Positions 8,773-17,697 of a stretch of 32,533 nt of DNA are shown in pieces. Both the position numbers and the translations under genes were made by a program. Positions within the stretch are counted from its first letter, which is position 1, and each line of letters starts with the position of its first letter. This stretch comes from Methylotenera_A sp046594915 (GTDB taxonomy: Bacteria; Pseudomonadota; Gammaproteobacteria; Burkholderiales; Methylophilaceae): positions 1-32,533 of the forward strand of contig JBKJRC010000001.1 in the NCBI GenBank assembly GCA_046594915.1, written 5' to 3'. The notes below the pieces were generated by a model that worked only from the letters and a program-made list of their open reading frames with translations, was not told the origin of the DNA and did no database searches.

Positions 8773-9521
8773 GGCTTATTGCCGCAAACTGAACAAGCAA
8801 GGTCGCGGCTTAATTTAATTGTGCGCCATTCCATGCTCAGCGCGTCTAATAATAGTAAGCGACCTTGCAAATTTTCACCAATTTGCATGATTAACTTGAG
8901 CGCTTCAGCTGCCTGAGCTGTGCCTATCATGCCCACCAATGGCGCAAAAACACCATTTTCAGCGCAGCGCATTTCGGCATCATTGCCAACATCCGGATAC
9001 AAACAATGGTAACAAGGACTGGCTTGATTTCTAAAATCGAACACCGAGATTTGCCCCTCAAAGCCAATCGCCGCACCCGAGACCAATGGTTTTTTAAGTT
9101 TTAAACAAACACGGTTAAGCGCGTAACGTGTGGCAAAATTATCGCTGCAATCTATCACCACATCTGCTTGTTTAATTAACTGTTCAAACTCAGCTTCGGT
9201 CGATTTTTGTTGAATCGTTTGCACCCTAACATCGGGATTAATTGCATAAATGGATTGCTGCGCTGAAACCGCTTTATTGATGCCCACACTTTGCGTAGTA
9301 TGAATAATTTGCCGCTGTAAATTGGTTAAGTCCACCGTATCAAAATCACAAATAGTAAGCTTGCCCACACCCGATGCTGCTAAATACAAAGCAACTGGCG
9401 AACCTAATCCGCCTGCGCCCACAATCAACGCATGGCTATTCACCAATTTTTCCTGCCCTTCATAACCAATTTTTGGTAATAAAATATGGCGGCTATACCG
9501 CAGAAGCTGGTTATCGTTCAT
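8769..9521 (-). CDS. moeB: MoeB/ThiF/HesA-family adenylyltransferase
   Basis: Activates the C-terminal Gly-Gly of a ubiquitin-like sulfur carrier (MoaD or ThiS) by adenylation. The 250-aa size matches MoeB. It begins LLRYSRHILLPKIGYEGQEK, typical of the family, then has the ATP-binding GAGGLGSP (35-42), LTNLQRQI, and the catalytic-region DCSDNFATR. Two CxxC pairs, PCYHC (170-173) and CSVC (243-246), form the structural zinc site. A cysteine in MRCAENG is at the position used by ThiF-type enzymes. It converges on the thiO-like gene, with the two stops overlapping by 3 bp. Neighbouring thiO leaves room for a ThiF-like role, and one protein may serve both pathways. Confidence 0.85.
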   Translation of the reverse strand: MNDNQLLRYSRHILLPKIGYEGQEKLVNSHALIVGAGGLGSPVALYLAASGVGKLTICDFDTVDLTNLQRQIIHTTQSVGINKAVSAQQSIYAINPDVRVQTIQQKSTEAEFEQLIKQADVVIDCSDNFATRYALNRVCLKLKKPLVSGAAIGFEGQISVFDFRNQASPCYHCLYPDVGNDAEMRCAENGVFAPLVGMIGTAQAAEALKLIMQIGENLQGRLLLLDALSMEWRTIKLSRDLACSVCGNKP

Positions 9522-9530
9522 CTATTTTAA

Positions 9531-10340
9531 TTAATGCAGCTGACCAGCTTGAATCATGGCGTTGTACAACACGTAAGGTGAAATCCAAGTCACTAAATCA
9601 TCAAACTCGCCAGACGCAGAGCCTTTTGCTGTTTGGGTGCGACTGTAAAAAGTGGTGGTGGCATTTTTATTAGCAACCTCGTCTATACCAACTTCACTAT
9701 CTAACAAGCCACCATTGGCTCCAGTGGAGTAAATCACTGCTACTGCATTGTTTGTAAGAAGGTTTGCAGCGGTGCATTCCGTCGTAGTGATTTGGCCACA
9801 CGAGACTTTTAGATCAGGATTCAAAGCTGGCACATTAAGTGGTGGCGCTGGATTTGTTCTAGATATGCCAATGTCTTGCAGTTCTGCAGAACTGGTAAAG
9901 TCAGGGATATTTTTAATCCCGTAACCAATTGGCAAGCCAATTATCACACCATTTGGATTATCCACTTGCGTAACAGCGTAACGTATTGGATTGTTCCAAG
10001 CGTCAATAACTAAGCCCTGCGAATCAACCGGCTGAATACCTAATGTAGCGGCCGGCAAAAAACCTTGCTGAACTGTGCAAGCGCCGCTAGTACTTGGCGA
10101 AGCGATGCCTTGACTAGTTGCTGTGGCAGGACACGGCAATCTGCCATTTGCCTGAGCAAAACCCAATAAAGCTTGCTTGGCATTATCGAGGGAATTGCTG
10201 GTTTGTGTTTGCGCCGCTTGTTCACGCTGCGCACGCAATGGCAATAAAAGTGCGGATAACACCAGGCCAAAAATAACCAGTACGATGGCCATTTCTACCA
10301 AAGTAAAACCCTGCTGTTTGATCGATTGTTTCAATATCAT
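9531..10340 (-). CDS. Type IV prepilin-like minor pseudopilin
   Basis: The N-terminus MILKQSIKQQGFTLVEMAIVL is a textbook class III signal: a short basic leader, the prepilin peptidase site G/FTLVE with the conserved Glu at +5, and a hydrophobic helix. The mature protein (about 260 aa) carries a module beginning DNAKQALLGFAQANGRLPCP and continuing through a GFLP segment to DAWNNPIRYAV, which is also found in the adjacent larger protein. Its start overlaps the upstream gene's stop (ATGA), so the two are translationally coupled. It is the last gene of the pilus operon. It most likely acts as a minor pilin at the tip or in the periplasm; its substrate or adhesive function is unknown. Confidence 0.85.
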   Translation of the reverse strand: MILKQSIKQQGFTLVEMAIVLVIFGLVLSALLLPLRAQREQAAQTQTSNSLDNAKQALLGFAQANGRLPCPATATSQGIASPSTSGACTVQQGFLPAATLGIQPVDSQGLVIDAWNNPIRYAVTQVDNPNGVIIGLPIGYGIKNIPDFTSSAELQDIGISRTNPAPPLNVPALNPDLKVSCGQITTTECTAANLLTNNAVAVIYSTGANGGLLDSEVGIDEVANKNATTTFYSRTQTAKGSASGEFDDLVTWISPYVLYNAMIQAGQLH

Positions 10341-11968
10341 GGCGATACTATATAGGTTTGATCATTGTCATTATTACTTTTTTGTTTGCTAGTTGCATCA
10401 AAAACCAAATCATTATTTGTATTCTGTACGCTATCAAGATAATCGCGGATGCTATTTGATGGACGGCTTTGTAAAACTGCTGGTTGTGCTTCAGTAGCCG
10501 TTAATATGTCTCCAGCGCTAATTAGTAATGCGCTAATTCCAGACCTTACCCCTGCTTGTAAATTGGCAGTCGGTGACCATTCATAATAAAAATAATCTTG
10601 CCATAAATTCGCTTTAAACCAGTCTGACTCTCTTAAACCAATACTAAGCGTGCCAGAATTGTTGCAAACCGCCTGTGCCCCTGAAATTATACAGCCTGCG
10701 CTTGTAGTATATATGTCTGCATAACTTGGCACAGAATAGGTGTAGGTATTATTAACACCTCCAACATTATGCGTACAAAGTCCGTTAATATCGCAGCTGA
10801 ACATTCTGGTACCACGGGTGCAGCTGCCTGCGCCTGTGCAAGTACAGTTAGCGCCTGAACGTGTACAATTGCCCACGGAAGAAGTCCATGCTGTCCCACC
10901 ACCCCTTCTAAACACAACGTTTAAAAGGGGATTAAAACTGCAACTACAACCGCTGGCCGAAGCACAACTGCAGCCATCTGTCACATCAATCGGCAACATG
11001 CCTTTTGTCATAACTCCCGATGAATTATGGTTATTTAATGCGGCACCCAAATTAGCCGCATATGGAAACCGCCCGTTTTTAGCTCTGTATTGATTTAATA
11101 GTTTGCTAGCTTCGCCACTAGCGCGGTTGATTACAGCGGCCATCAACTCATCAATGGTTATAAAAACCAATTTATCGTTGAAATAGTAAGGCTTTGTAAC
11201 GCTGATGTCTGCCTCGGTTACATCGCGGTTATCTTGCCCAATAATAAAATCTTCATTGGGTGTAGCGTAATTTGCATTGCTGTAATTTGTTGCCCCAATA
11301 TTAAAACTATCTAAATACTGATTTGCATTTGGTGCTGCGCCTGCGCGATTTTGTCCAGTTAATGCATTACCCGGTGCAATAATCACTGCAGCCACTCGAT
11401 CTGATATCAGATTGCCATTTCTATCTTTCATAACTAGCCAAGGGTAAATTGGGTTAGTCATCACACTAGGATTGATAACAGGGTCTGCCGCCGCACCTTC
11501 ATATTTATGCACCAAATTACGCGACACGGCATACCAAAGTCGATTGCCTTGCGCATCTTGATAGTTTTCACCCACACCAGTTTGTGGTGCGATACAAGGA
11601 TTATCTTGTCCATACACTGGTAACTGGCCTAATAAAAAAACATAACTGAAAGTAGACGCTGGGGAATTACAGTCGCTTTTGCCATCATAGTTTCCGTCTG
11701 CATTTCTATCCGGAAACGGCATCTGCCCTGGATGATAAATATGGCTAGCTGACCAGGCAATTAAAGCCTGTTTGGCTTCATTGAGTTTTACAAATGTTTT
11801 TTTATCTTGCTCTAACCTAATTTGTGCTGGGTCATAGGATTTTAACAAATATACTGTGGCAGCCAAGGCGATAATGAATGCCATTAAAATTAAGGTGGAA
11901 CCAGTTTGCCTTACTTTTAAATGGGCAACACACATACATTTAATATTCCGCGTCACCGATTGTTCCAT
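10337..11968 (-). CDS. Large minor-pilin-like protein with a cysteine-rich insert
   Basis: A 543-aa protein with one N-terminal hydrophobic helix (about residues 24-43, GSTLILMAFIIALAATVYLL), preceded by a basic stretch but without the canonical GFTLxE site. It is therefore a non-canonical pilin or an N-terminally anchored protein. Residues about 64-152 resemble the neighbouring 269-aa pseudopilin (NEAKQALIAW, GQMPFPDRN, GNRLWYAVSR), and a second weaker copy starts near 288 (KLLNQYRAKNGRFPYAANLG). Between 333 and 398 there are ten cysteines in 66 residues, a probable disulfide-bonded exposed region. As written it overlaps the MshK-like gene by 29 bp; an ATG at 11933-11935 (residue 12) would start 4 bp after that stop and may be the true start. 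Family function unknown. Confidence 0.75.
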   Translation of the reverse strand: MEQSVTRNIKCMCVAHLKVRQTGSTLILMAFIIALAATVYLLKSYDPAQIRLEQDKKTFVKLNEAKQALIAWSASHIYHPGQMPFPDRNADGNYDGKSDCNSPASTFSYVFLLGQLPVYGQDNPCIAPQTGVGENYQDAQGNRLWYAVSRNLVHKYEGAAADPVINPSVMTNPIYPWLVMKDRNGNLISDRVAAVIIAPGNALTGQNRAGAAPNANQYLDSFNIGATNYSNANYATPNEDFIIGQDNRDVTEADISVTKPYYFNDKLVFITIDELMAAVINRASGEASKLLNQYRAKNGRFPYAANLGAALNNHNSSGVMTKGMLPIDVTDGCSCASASGCSCSFNPLLNVVFRRGGGTAWTSSVGNCTRSGANCTCTGAGSCTRGTRMFSCDINGLCTHNVGGVNNTYTYSVPSYADIYTTSAGCIISGAQAVCNNSGTLSIGLRESDWFKANLWQDYFYYEWSPTANLQAGVRSGISALLISAGDILTATEAQPAVLQSRPSNSIRDYLDSVQNTNNDLVFDATSKQKSNNDNDQTYIVSP

Positions 11969-12440
11969 CTATTGTGCCGCTATCCCCTTGCGCGCCATGG
12001 CTTCTGGCTTCACGTACACGGTTATTCTCTGGGTCATAAACTTGCCCAGCTTTTAAGGTTAAGCGTTTGCCATTAGCAGGCAATTTTATGGGGATGCGAT
12101 TACCATTTTTGGGCAAGCTGCCTACTTGCACATCTTTGTTTCCTGAGTTTTCTTGCATGGCTTGGTTGTTAATCCACACTGTGCCTTGTTTACCGTCGCT
12201 GCGTTTTACATAGCCTTGCATATTAATGCTGTCTGGCAATATCACGGGCGCAGGTTCAGCTTGCTGCGTGGGCGTTTCTAACGGAGTGGCTATCATTATT
12301 TTTTTGGTCTGGCGCAAATAATCAAGCGTGCTGCGCTCTGCTGGCGAACTGAACAAGCGGCCCATGGGCTGGGCTGCTTGGGCTAATTGCACCAGCGCGA
12401 TTTGCGTCACTATTAAAATGATAAAAGCCAACAATCTCAT
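11940..12440 (-). CDS. MshK/GspC-like periplasmic assembly protein
   Basis: A 166-aa protein with a hydrophobic N-terminal segment (RLLAFIILIVTQIALVQLAQAA) that could be a signal peptide or an anchor. The segment QPMGRLFSSPAERSTLDYLR follows. The stretch MQGYVKRSDGKQGTVWINN resembles the short beta domain of MshK, PilP and GspC-type proteins that link inner-membrane assembly components to the secretin. Its start overlaps the stop of the MshJ-like gene (TAATG). The C-terminus is a low-complexity Asp/Gly/Glu tail. The name rests on order (after MshI and MshJ) and this motif, so the functional assignment is moderate. Confidence 0.65.
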   Translation of the reverse strand: MRLLAFIILIVTQIALVQLAQAAQPMGRLFSSPAERSTLDYLRQTKKIMIATPLETPTQQAEPAPVILPDSINMQGYVKRSDGKQGTVWINNQAMQENSGNKDVQVGSLPKNGNRIPIKLPANGKRLTLKAGQVYDPENNRVREARSHGAQGDSGTIDGTIGDAEY

Positions 12441-13057
12441 TATAAGGCTCTCGCTAATTGTGGATCGTGCAAGGTTAACCAGTCAATTTCACAGGCTGCT
12501 TTTAAATTGGCAGTCACATTTTTAGTGTTAATCACGGCACCAATTGGGCGGCTAATTTCGCACTCGCGCACAATAAATGGCGTAGATTGCGCCTGCAAGC
12601 CATCTAATAACGTCAGCAAATCGCCTTCATGCAGCATGTCCAAATTCAGCTTCATCACTGATCGCTGCAGGGAAAAACTGCCCACATTAGCCAGAAAAGG
12701 TGTTTTATAGCTTTCTTGCAAGCCAATGCTGTAATCAATGCTAAACAATTTATGCTGATGATGAATTTGGCGCAAAGTTTCTATCCATTCTATGCGCTGC
12801 TCTTCGCCAATAAAACCGCTACTGAGCAAGTCGTTATAGGCAGGCAAATATTGCATAATGGTTTCTTTTTCCAAGCCCGACGATTGATATTTTTGCCGCG
12901 CCCGATTGAGTAAATTTTGCTGTGCTTGCAAAGCTGTCTCGTTCGTTTTGCGATATTGCTCAGTCAAACTGATTAACAATCCAGCTAATATAAAAGCCAC
13001 CCCTAAGCCAATGATTGGATTACGTAATTTTCGCCAATCCTGCTGACTCATACTCAT
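12440..13057 (-). CDS. MshJ/PilO-like inner-membrane assembly protein
   Basis: A 205-aa bitopic protein: short cytoplasmic N-terminus, one membrane helix (about 15-32, PIIGLGVAFILAGLLISL), then a helical stretch (NETALQAQQNLLNRARQKY) and a small periplasmic domain. This is the PilO, GspM and MshJ architecture, which forms a heterodimer with the PilN/GspL-like partner. It overlaps both neighbours by a few bases, so stoichiometric coupled translation is likely. The assignment is by architecture and position rather than a strong motif. Confidence 0.65.
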   Translation of the reverse strand: MSMSQQDWRKLRNPIIGLGVAFILAGLLISLTEQYRKTNETALQAQQNLLNRARQKYQSSGLEKETIMQYLPAYNDLLSSGFIGEEQRIEWIETLRQIHHQHKLFSIDYSIGLQESYKTPFLANVGSFSLQRSVMKLNLDMLHEGDLLTLLDGLQAQSTPFIVRECEISRPIGAVINTKNVTANLKAACEIDWLTLHDPQLARAL

Positions 13058-14694
13058 GATGCACCGCCCATTTTTGGTAGAGAGACGCTCATTGCATCGC
13101 TATTATTTTGCTTTAACACGATTTTTAGTTTGAATATGGCAGGCGGGCGTTCGGCTGTGCTTTCATCGGTGGTGCTTCCTTGCAAATTAGCTAGCGAACT
13201 GACATTAACAGGCTCTTGCAGAATCACCACAGATTCTACTGCTGCATTGGCGCGTAACGTGCTGGCAAACTGGTTAACGGCTTGTAACGCTGCGCGATAA
13301 TCGCCCATAAAGCCTTTAATTTCGGCATTAACAAAGCCAATTTGCACCAGTTTTGTTGGGTCAATATTCGCATTAATAGCTGTTTGGTTAGCATTTATTT
13401 GCGTTGCTAATGCGTTTGTATTGCCTACTTCATCTGTCACATCTGCTGTTGCGCTAAGCAGCCAGCGTATTCTGTTCAATGCAATTTCAGGTGAAGTTTC
13501 GCAGGCTGTGCTTAAAATCTGCATAAACTGCGCCGGCGTGTGATGATTATTGTGAATAGCTTGTGCTAACTGTGCGGCAATTTTTAATTCCGCACTGGGA
13601 ATCGGCGTGCTGGGAAAGTTTTGAGCGACCTCATCGTACAAGCGTTGCTGTTGCTGGGTTTGGGCTGCAATTAGCTGCAATTCATCTTTTTGCTGCTTGC
13701 CTTGCCACGCATAGAATCCCGCCAGCGCAATGCCCAATATCGCCACAAATGCAGTGGCGATATGTATGCCGCGGCTGGTGTTATTTAAACTATGAATCTT
13801 GCTGTACGTAACAGGTGCTAAGTTGTCTGGCACATTGCCATTTGCCAGCAACTGCATATGCAACAACTCTGGATGCGGCTTAATTAAGCTTGCTGCCAGG
13901 TTGATATTTTTGGCATAAGCTAGAATATCCACCGTTTTGCATTCCAAACCCTGATCTTGGCTGATACTTTTGGCGATTTCATGATGCGAATTATCTAATA
14001 CTGGCAGCACCATTTGCAGAGGTGTTTCAGCGTTAATTAAACGCTGACTCATTAAATAAAGCCGCGTTTTTTCAATCTCTACCAAGTAAAAATAGGCCAG
14101 CTGATTCGGCTTAATATCCACCATCGGCACCAGACGGCTCATACGGATGCGGCCATTATGCAGATAAGTTTGCCTGAAACCCGAAGGCAATTGCTCACAC
14201 AGCAAAATATGTTGCGCCATCAATTTCATCTGGCGCACCATCACCTGGCTAATCATCGGCAATAAATACACGCCAACCAACGGCGATTGATTGGCTTGAA
14301 TCACATCTAACCAGCCTTGCAGCGAATCTGCATTGCTAAGTGCGACAAACAAAAAGTTGTCATCTTTACGTTTATCGGCCGCGCGATTAATAAAATGCGC
14401 AGCGCGGAAAGTGCTGTTGCGATTAAATTGATTGAGTTTACGTTCAATAATTTCGCGGCGCGCGCGACCTGCAGTGTGCGGCAAACTTTCCAGTTTGTAG
14501 TCTTCTTCAACCGCATCCACAATCAAATAGATATTGGTGTCGGGATGTTTGGTTAAATATTCGCTAAACGCCGTGTAATCTCGATCTGCATTATTAAAAA
14601 CCGCATAGCTTTGTAACCTTGTGCCGTGCCAAATACCAGCGGTTAAGCTGTTATTATTGGCGCAAAGAATCAGTTTTTTAGCGTTACTTAACAT
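13054..14694 (-). CDS. MshI/GspL-like inner-membrane assembly protein
   Basis: A 546-aa protein with a large cytoplasmic N-terminal part (about 1-305) containing the segment TAGRARREIIERKLNQFNRN, one transmembrane helix at about 311-331 (HIATAFVAILGIALAGFYAW), a Gln-rich coiled stretch just after it (QQKDELQLIAAQTQQQQR), and a periplasmic domain. This matches the GspL, PilM-PilN and MshI plan of a cytoplasmic domain that contacts the ATPase, fused through one helix to a periplasmic ferredoxin-like domain. Its stop overlaps the start of the MshJ-like gene. No ATPase motifs are visible. The exact name is inferred from gene order. Confidence 0.65.
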   Translation of the reverse strand: MLSNAKKLILCANNNSLTAGIWHGTRLQSYAVFNNADRDYTAFSEYLTKHPDTNIYLIVDAVEEDYKLESLPHTAGRARREIIERKLNQFNRNSTFRAAHFINRAADKRKDDNFLFVALSNADSLQGWLDVIQANQSPLVGVYLLPMISQVMVRQMKLMAQHILLCEQLPSGFRQTYLHNGRIRMSRLVPMVDIKPNQLAYFYLVEIEKTRLYLMSQRLINAETPLQMVLPVLDNSHHEIAKSISQDQGLECKTVDILAYAKNINLAASLIKPHPELLHMQLLANGNVPDNLAPVTYSKIHSLNNTSRGIHIATAFVAILGIALAGFYAWQGKQQKDELQLIAAQTQQQQRLYDEVAQNFPSTPIPSAELKIAAQLAQAIHNNHHTPAQFMQILSTACETSPEIALNRIRWLLSATADVTDEVGNTNALATQINANQTAINANIDPTKLVQIGFVNAEIKGFMGDYRAALQAVNQFASTLRANAAVESVVILQEPVNVSSLANLQGSTTDESTAERPPAIFKLKIVLKQNNSDAMSVSLPKMGGAS

Positions 14695-14733
14695 GTTTTT
14701 TTAATCAAATTTTTGCCATTTTTAAATTGACCA

Positions 14734-15939
14734 TCAAAGCTTCATTTTACTAAATGAATCGTACACTGGGCCCAGCACAGAAACCATGATAAACGCTAAT
14801 ATTAAGCCCAAAATGACCGTTAAAGCAGGCTCTAAAAGTTTCAACATTTTTTGCATTAACTCGTTTACATCTCGGTCGTAAAAATAACTGATATTGAGCA
14901 GCGATTTATCCAGCGCGCCGGTCGTTTCGCCCACTTTGATCATGCGCACCACCAAAGGCGGAAACAAGCCTGCGTTATGAAAGCTTTCTGACATACTATC
15001 GCCCGCGTTAATCTGCGCATGGGCGCGGCTGAGTGCATCCGCTATTACGCGGTTTCCTACGATTTTTTCACAGGTTTTAATCGCCTGTAAAATAGGAATA
15101 CCCGTTTGGTACATTAACGCAAAATATCGGGCAAAACGCGCCATGATGATTTTGTGCAAAATATCGCCAGTGATTGGTAGCTTAAGTTTAATATAATCAA
15201 AACGATAGCGCGCTTCTGCGCTTTGTTTAACATAAGCCACAACGCCTGCAGCAAGCATTAGCGGCACGGTAATAATGAGCCACCAATAGTTTACAAAAGC
15301 ATTCGAAATAAAAATTAAAATGCGCGTATTTAGCGGCAATTCTTGGCCTAGGCTATGTAAAAATTTCACCATTTCTGGCACTAAATACACCATTAAAAAA
15401 GTTACTGCCGCCAGCACAACCACTAATACGAAAAGCGGATAAGCCAATAGTTTTTTGGTTTGGCTTAATAATTCATCTTGCCACTTTAGTGTATTAGACA
15501 AATTATCAAATACCACTGGCAACTGCCCTGTTTGCTCGCCCGCGCCCACCAGGTTAACAAACACTTCATCAAATACATCTGGGTGTTCGGCCAGCGCTTG
15601 GCTGAGCATTTTTCCACCTTCTACCTCACCTGCAATAGCACCCAATACTTTTTGAAAATAGGGGCTTTGCGTGCTTTCGCGCAAATCATTCAAACCTTCT
15701 AATATTGGCACGCCCGCGCTGGTTAACTGCTCTAACTGAAAGCAAAACATCACTAAATCACGATTGCTTACTCTGTTTTTTGCAAAGGCGTTTTTCGATT
15801 TTGCGCTGGCTCTAAATGTGATTAAATCTAGCCCCATGCGTTCTAAACGTAGCTCTAAATCTACCTCATTTAACGCATCAATCTGGCCTTGCGCATGCCG
15901 ACCCGTTTGATCAATTGCCTTGTAATTAAAGGTTGCCAC
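14734..15939 (-). CDS. mshG: Pilus/type II secretion inner-membrane platform protein (GspF/PilC/MshG family)
   Basis: Polytopic platform on which the ATPase acts to insert or extract pilin subunits. The 401-aa length is normal. It has an N-terminal cap (MATFNYKAIDQTGR) and two T2SSF domains, about 70-190 and 270-395. The family signatures are FCFQLEQLTSAGVPILEGL, QTGQLPVVFDNL in the first repeat, ARFARYFALMYQTGIPILQA and GETTGALDKSLLNISYFYD in the second. Membrane segments lie near 165-190, 213-237 and 370-392. It is located 11 bp downstream of the ATPase gene, the usual E-G (or E-F) order. Confidence 0.93.
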   Translation of the reverse strand: MATFNYKAIDQTGRHAQGQIDALNEVDLELRLERMGLDLITFRASAKSKNAFAKNRVSNRDLVMFCFQLEQLTSAGVPILEGLNDLRESTQSPYFQKVLGAIAGEVEGGKMLSQALAEHPDVFDEVFVNLVGAGEQTGQLPVVFDNLSNTLKWQDELLSQTKKLLAYPLFVLVVVLAAVTFLMVYLVPEMVKFLHSLGQELPLNTRILIFISNAFVNYWWLIITVPLMLAAGVVAYVKQSAEARYRFDYIKLKLPITGDILHKIIMARFARYFALMYQTGIPILQAIKTCEKIVGNRVIADALSRAHAQINAGDSMSESFHNAGLFPPLVVRMIKVGETTGALDKSLLNISYFYDRDVNELMQKMLKLLEPALTVILGLILAFIMVSVLGPVYDSFSKMKL

Positions 15940-15950
15940 AATCCATTCAC

Positions 15951-17657
15951 TTAGTGGATAAGTCTGGCCGTTAAATCAATCACGCGCATCACTTCATCAA
16001 TGCTGGTGTAACCTTCTAAAATGCGGCGCACGCCATCGTCTGCCAGCGTGGTAAAGCCTTTATCCAGCGCTAGCTTGCGCAGCTCATCTAGATGTGCGCG
16101 GCGCGCAATCAGCGAATCCATCTCGCTATCAATACGCAACAATTCTAAAATCGCCATGCGGCCGCGATAACCTGTTTGGTTACAGCGTTTGCAACCTTTG
16201 TGTTTGTAAATCTGAATCGCTTCGTTACGCTTAACGCCTAAAATTTTACGCTGCTCATCGGTTGGTTTAACCGGCTCTTTACATTGCGGACACAGCACAC
16301 GCACTAGCCTTTGCGCCACTACACCAATAATATTGCCCGCCATAATGTCGGGCGAGATACCAATATCGGTTAACCGCGGAAACGCACCCAATGCTGAGTT
16401 GGTGTGTAAAGTACTAAATACCTGATGGCCTGTCATGGCCGCGCGAAACGCCATGGTTGCAGTGTCTTGATCGCGAATCTCGCCCACCAGAATAATGTCC
16501 GGGTCTTGCCGCATAATGGAGCGAATGCCATTGGCAAAATCGACTTTGTTCACTTCGGCCACCGAGGTTTGCCGCATCATGGTGACTGGATATTCCACGG
16601 GGTCTTCCAAGGTCATAATATTCACGGTTTCATCATTTAAATGTGAAAGCAATGAATACAACGTAGTGGTTTTACCGCTACCGGTTGGGCCTGTCACCAC
16701 TAAAATGCCTTCTGGCCGGGTCATCATCAACTTCAACTGCGCCAAGGTGCTAGTGCGCAAGCCCATACGCTCAAGCGGAATAATCGATTTTTCACGGTCC
16801 AGCACGCGTAAAACGATATTTTCGCCATGAATAGTCGGATGCGTGGATACCCTAAAATCAATCGGGCGGCCACATAGATTCATGTTCAAACGGCCATCTT
16901 GCGGCGAACGCGTTTCGGCGATATCCATGCCGCTTATTACCTTTAGCCGCACCGCAATGCCAGGCCAATAGCTTTTATGAATGCTACGTACTTGCTGCAA
17001 CACGCCGTCAATACGATATCGGATGCGTAAAAAAGCGTATTCTGGCTCAAAGTGAATATCCGACGCAGTGCGTTTTACTGCATCCATTAATAGCGCGCCC
17101 ACCAGCCGCACCACGGGTTGCGTATATTCGTCACCATCGGCAGTTAAGCTTTGATAATCTATTTCGCCCGTTTCAATTTCGCGCAAAATACCATCAACCG
17201 AAAGCTCATAACCATAAAACTGGTCAATATGTTCTTCTAATTGCGCCTCTGCCGCCATCACAGGTTTTAGCTGAATTTGACCGCCCAACATAGCGCGCAA
17301 CTGATCTAACGCCACCACATTGAACATATCTGCCATGGCCACAATCATGGTTTTAGTGACATCTTCATACGCCACTGGCAACAAATGATAGCGTCTAGAA
17401 AAATCCTCTGGCACCATACTCAGCGCATCATTGTCAGCAACTACCGTGCTTAAATCGATACTTTCCTGACCAATGGTATGCGCAACCAAATCGCGCACCA
17501 TGCTTTCAGACACAAAACCCAGGCGCACCAATTGACGCCCCAGCGGAATATTATTTTGCTCTTGCTCAATCAATGCAATGCGCAGCTGATCTTGACTGAT
17601 CAAGCCTTGCTGCATCATCAGTTCGCCTAAGCGTAATTTACGTCTTTGTTCTGCCAT
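15951..17657 (-). CDS. mshE: Pilus extension ATPase (GspE/PilB/MshE family)
   Basis: Hexameric cytoplasmic ATPase that powers pilus assembly. The N-terminal MshEN domain (about 1-150) shows the c-di-GMP-binding pattern RLGELMMQQGLISQDQL...ALIEQ followed by a second LGRQLVRLGFVSE repeat. The ATPase core has Walker A GPTGSGKTT (323-331), the Asp box (TLEDPVEYP), Walker B IILVGEIRD and the His box STLHTN. A zinc-type CxxC...CxxC is present (C456, C459, C489, C492), as in extension ATPases and absent from most retraction ATPases. The length of 568 aa fits MshE. By family knowledge c-di-GMP binding to MshEN promotes pilus extension; that is inference here. Confidence 0.94.
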   Translation of the reverse strand: MAEQRRKLRLGELMMQQGLISQDQLRIALIEQEQNNIPLGRQLVRLGFVSESMVRDLVAHTIGQESIDLSTVVADNDALSMVPEDFSRRYHLLPVAYEDVTKTMIVAMADMFNVVALDQLRAMLGGQIQLKPVMAAEAQLEEHIDQFYGYELSVDGILREIETGEIDYQSLTADGDEYTQPVVRLVGALLMDAVKRTASDIHFEPEYAFLRIRYRIDGVLQQVRSIHKSYWPGIAVRLKVISGMDIAETRSPQDGRLNMNLCGRPIDFRVSTHPTIHGENIVLRVLDREKSIIPLERMGLRTSTLAQLKLMMTRPEGILVVTGPTGSGKTTTLYSLLSHLNDETVNIMTLEDPVEYPVTMMRQTSVAEVNKVDFANGIRSIMRQDPDIILVGEIRDQDTATMAFRAAMTGHQVFSTLHTNSALGAFPRLTDIGISPDIMAGNIIGVVAQRLVRVLCPQCKEPVKPTDEQRKILGVKRNEAIQIYKHKGCKRCNQTGYRGRMAILELLRIDSEMDSLIARRAHLDELRKLALDKGFTTLADDGVRRILEGYTSIDEVMRVIDLTARLIH

Positions 17658-17697
17658 GGGTTAAATCATTGTTCTTAATATTGTTGTCATTTTTTGT

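Noticed and set aside
14600..14640. TTGGCACG on the minus strand, a perfect -24 element.
   Set aside because: It lies inside the MshI-like coding region and no TTGC -12 element follows.
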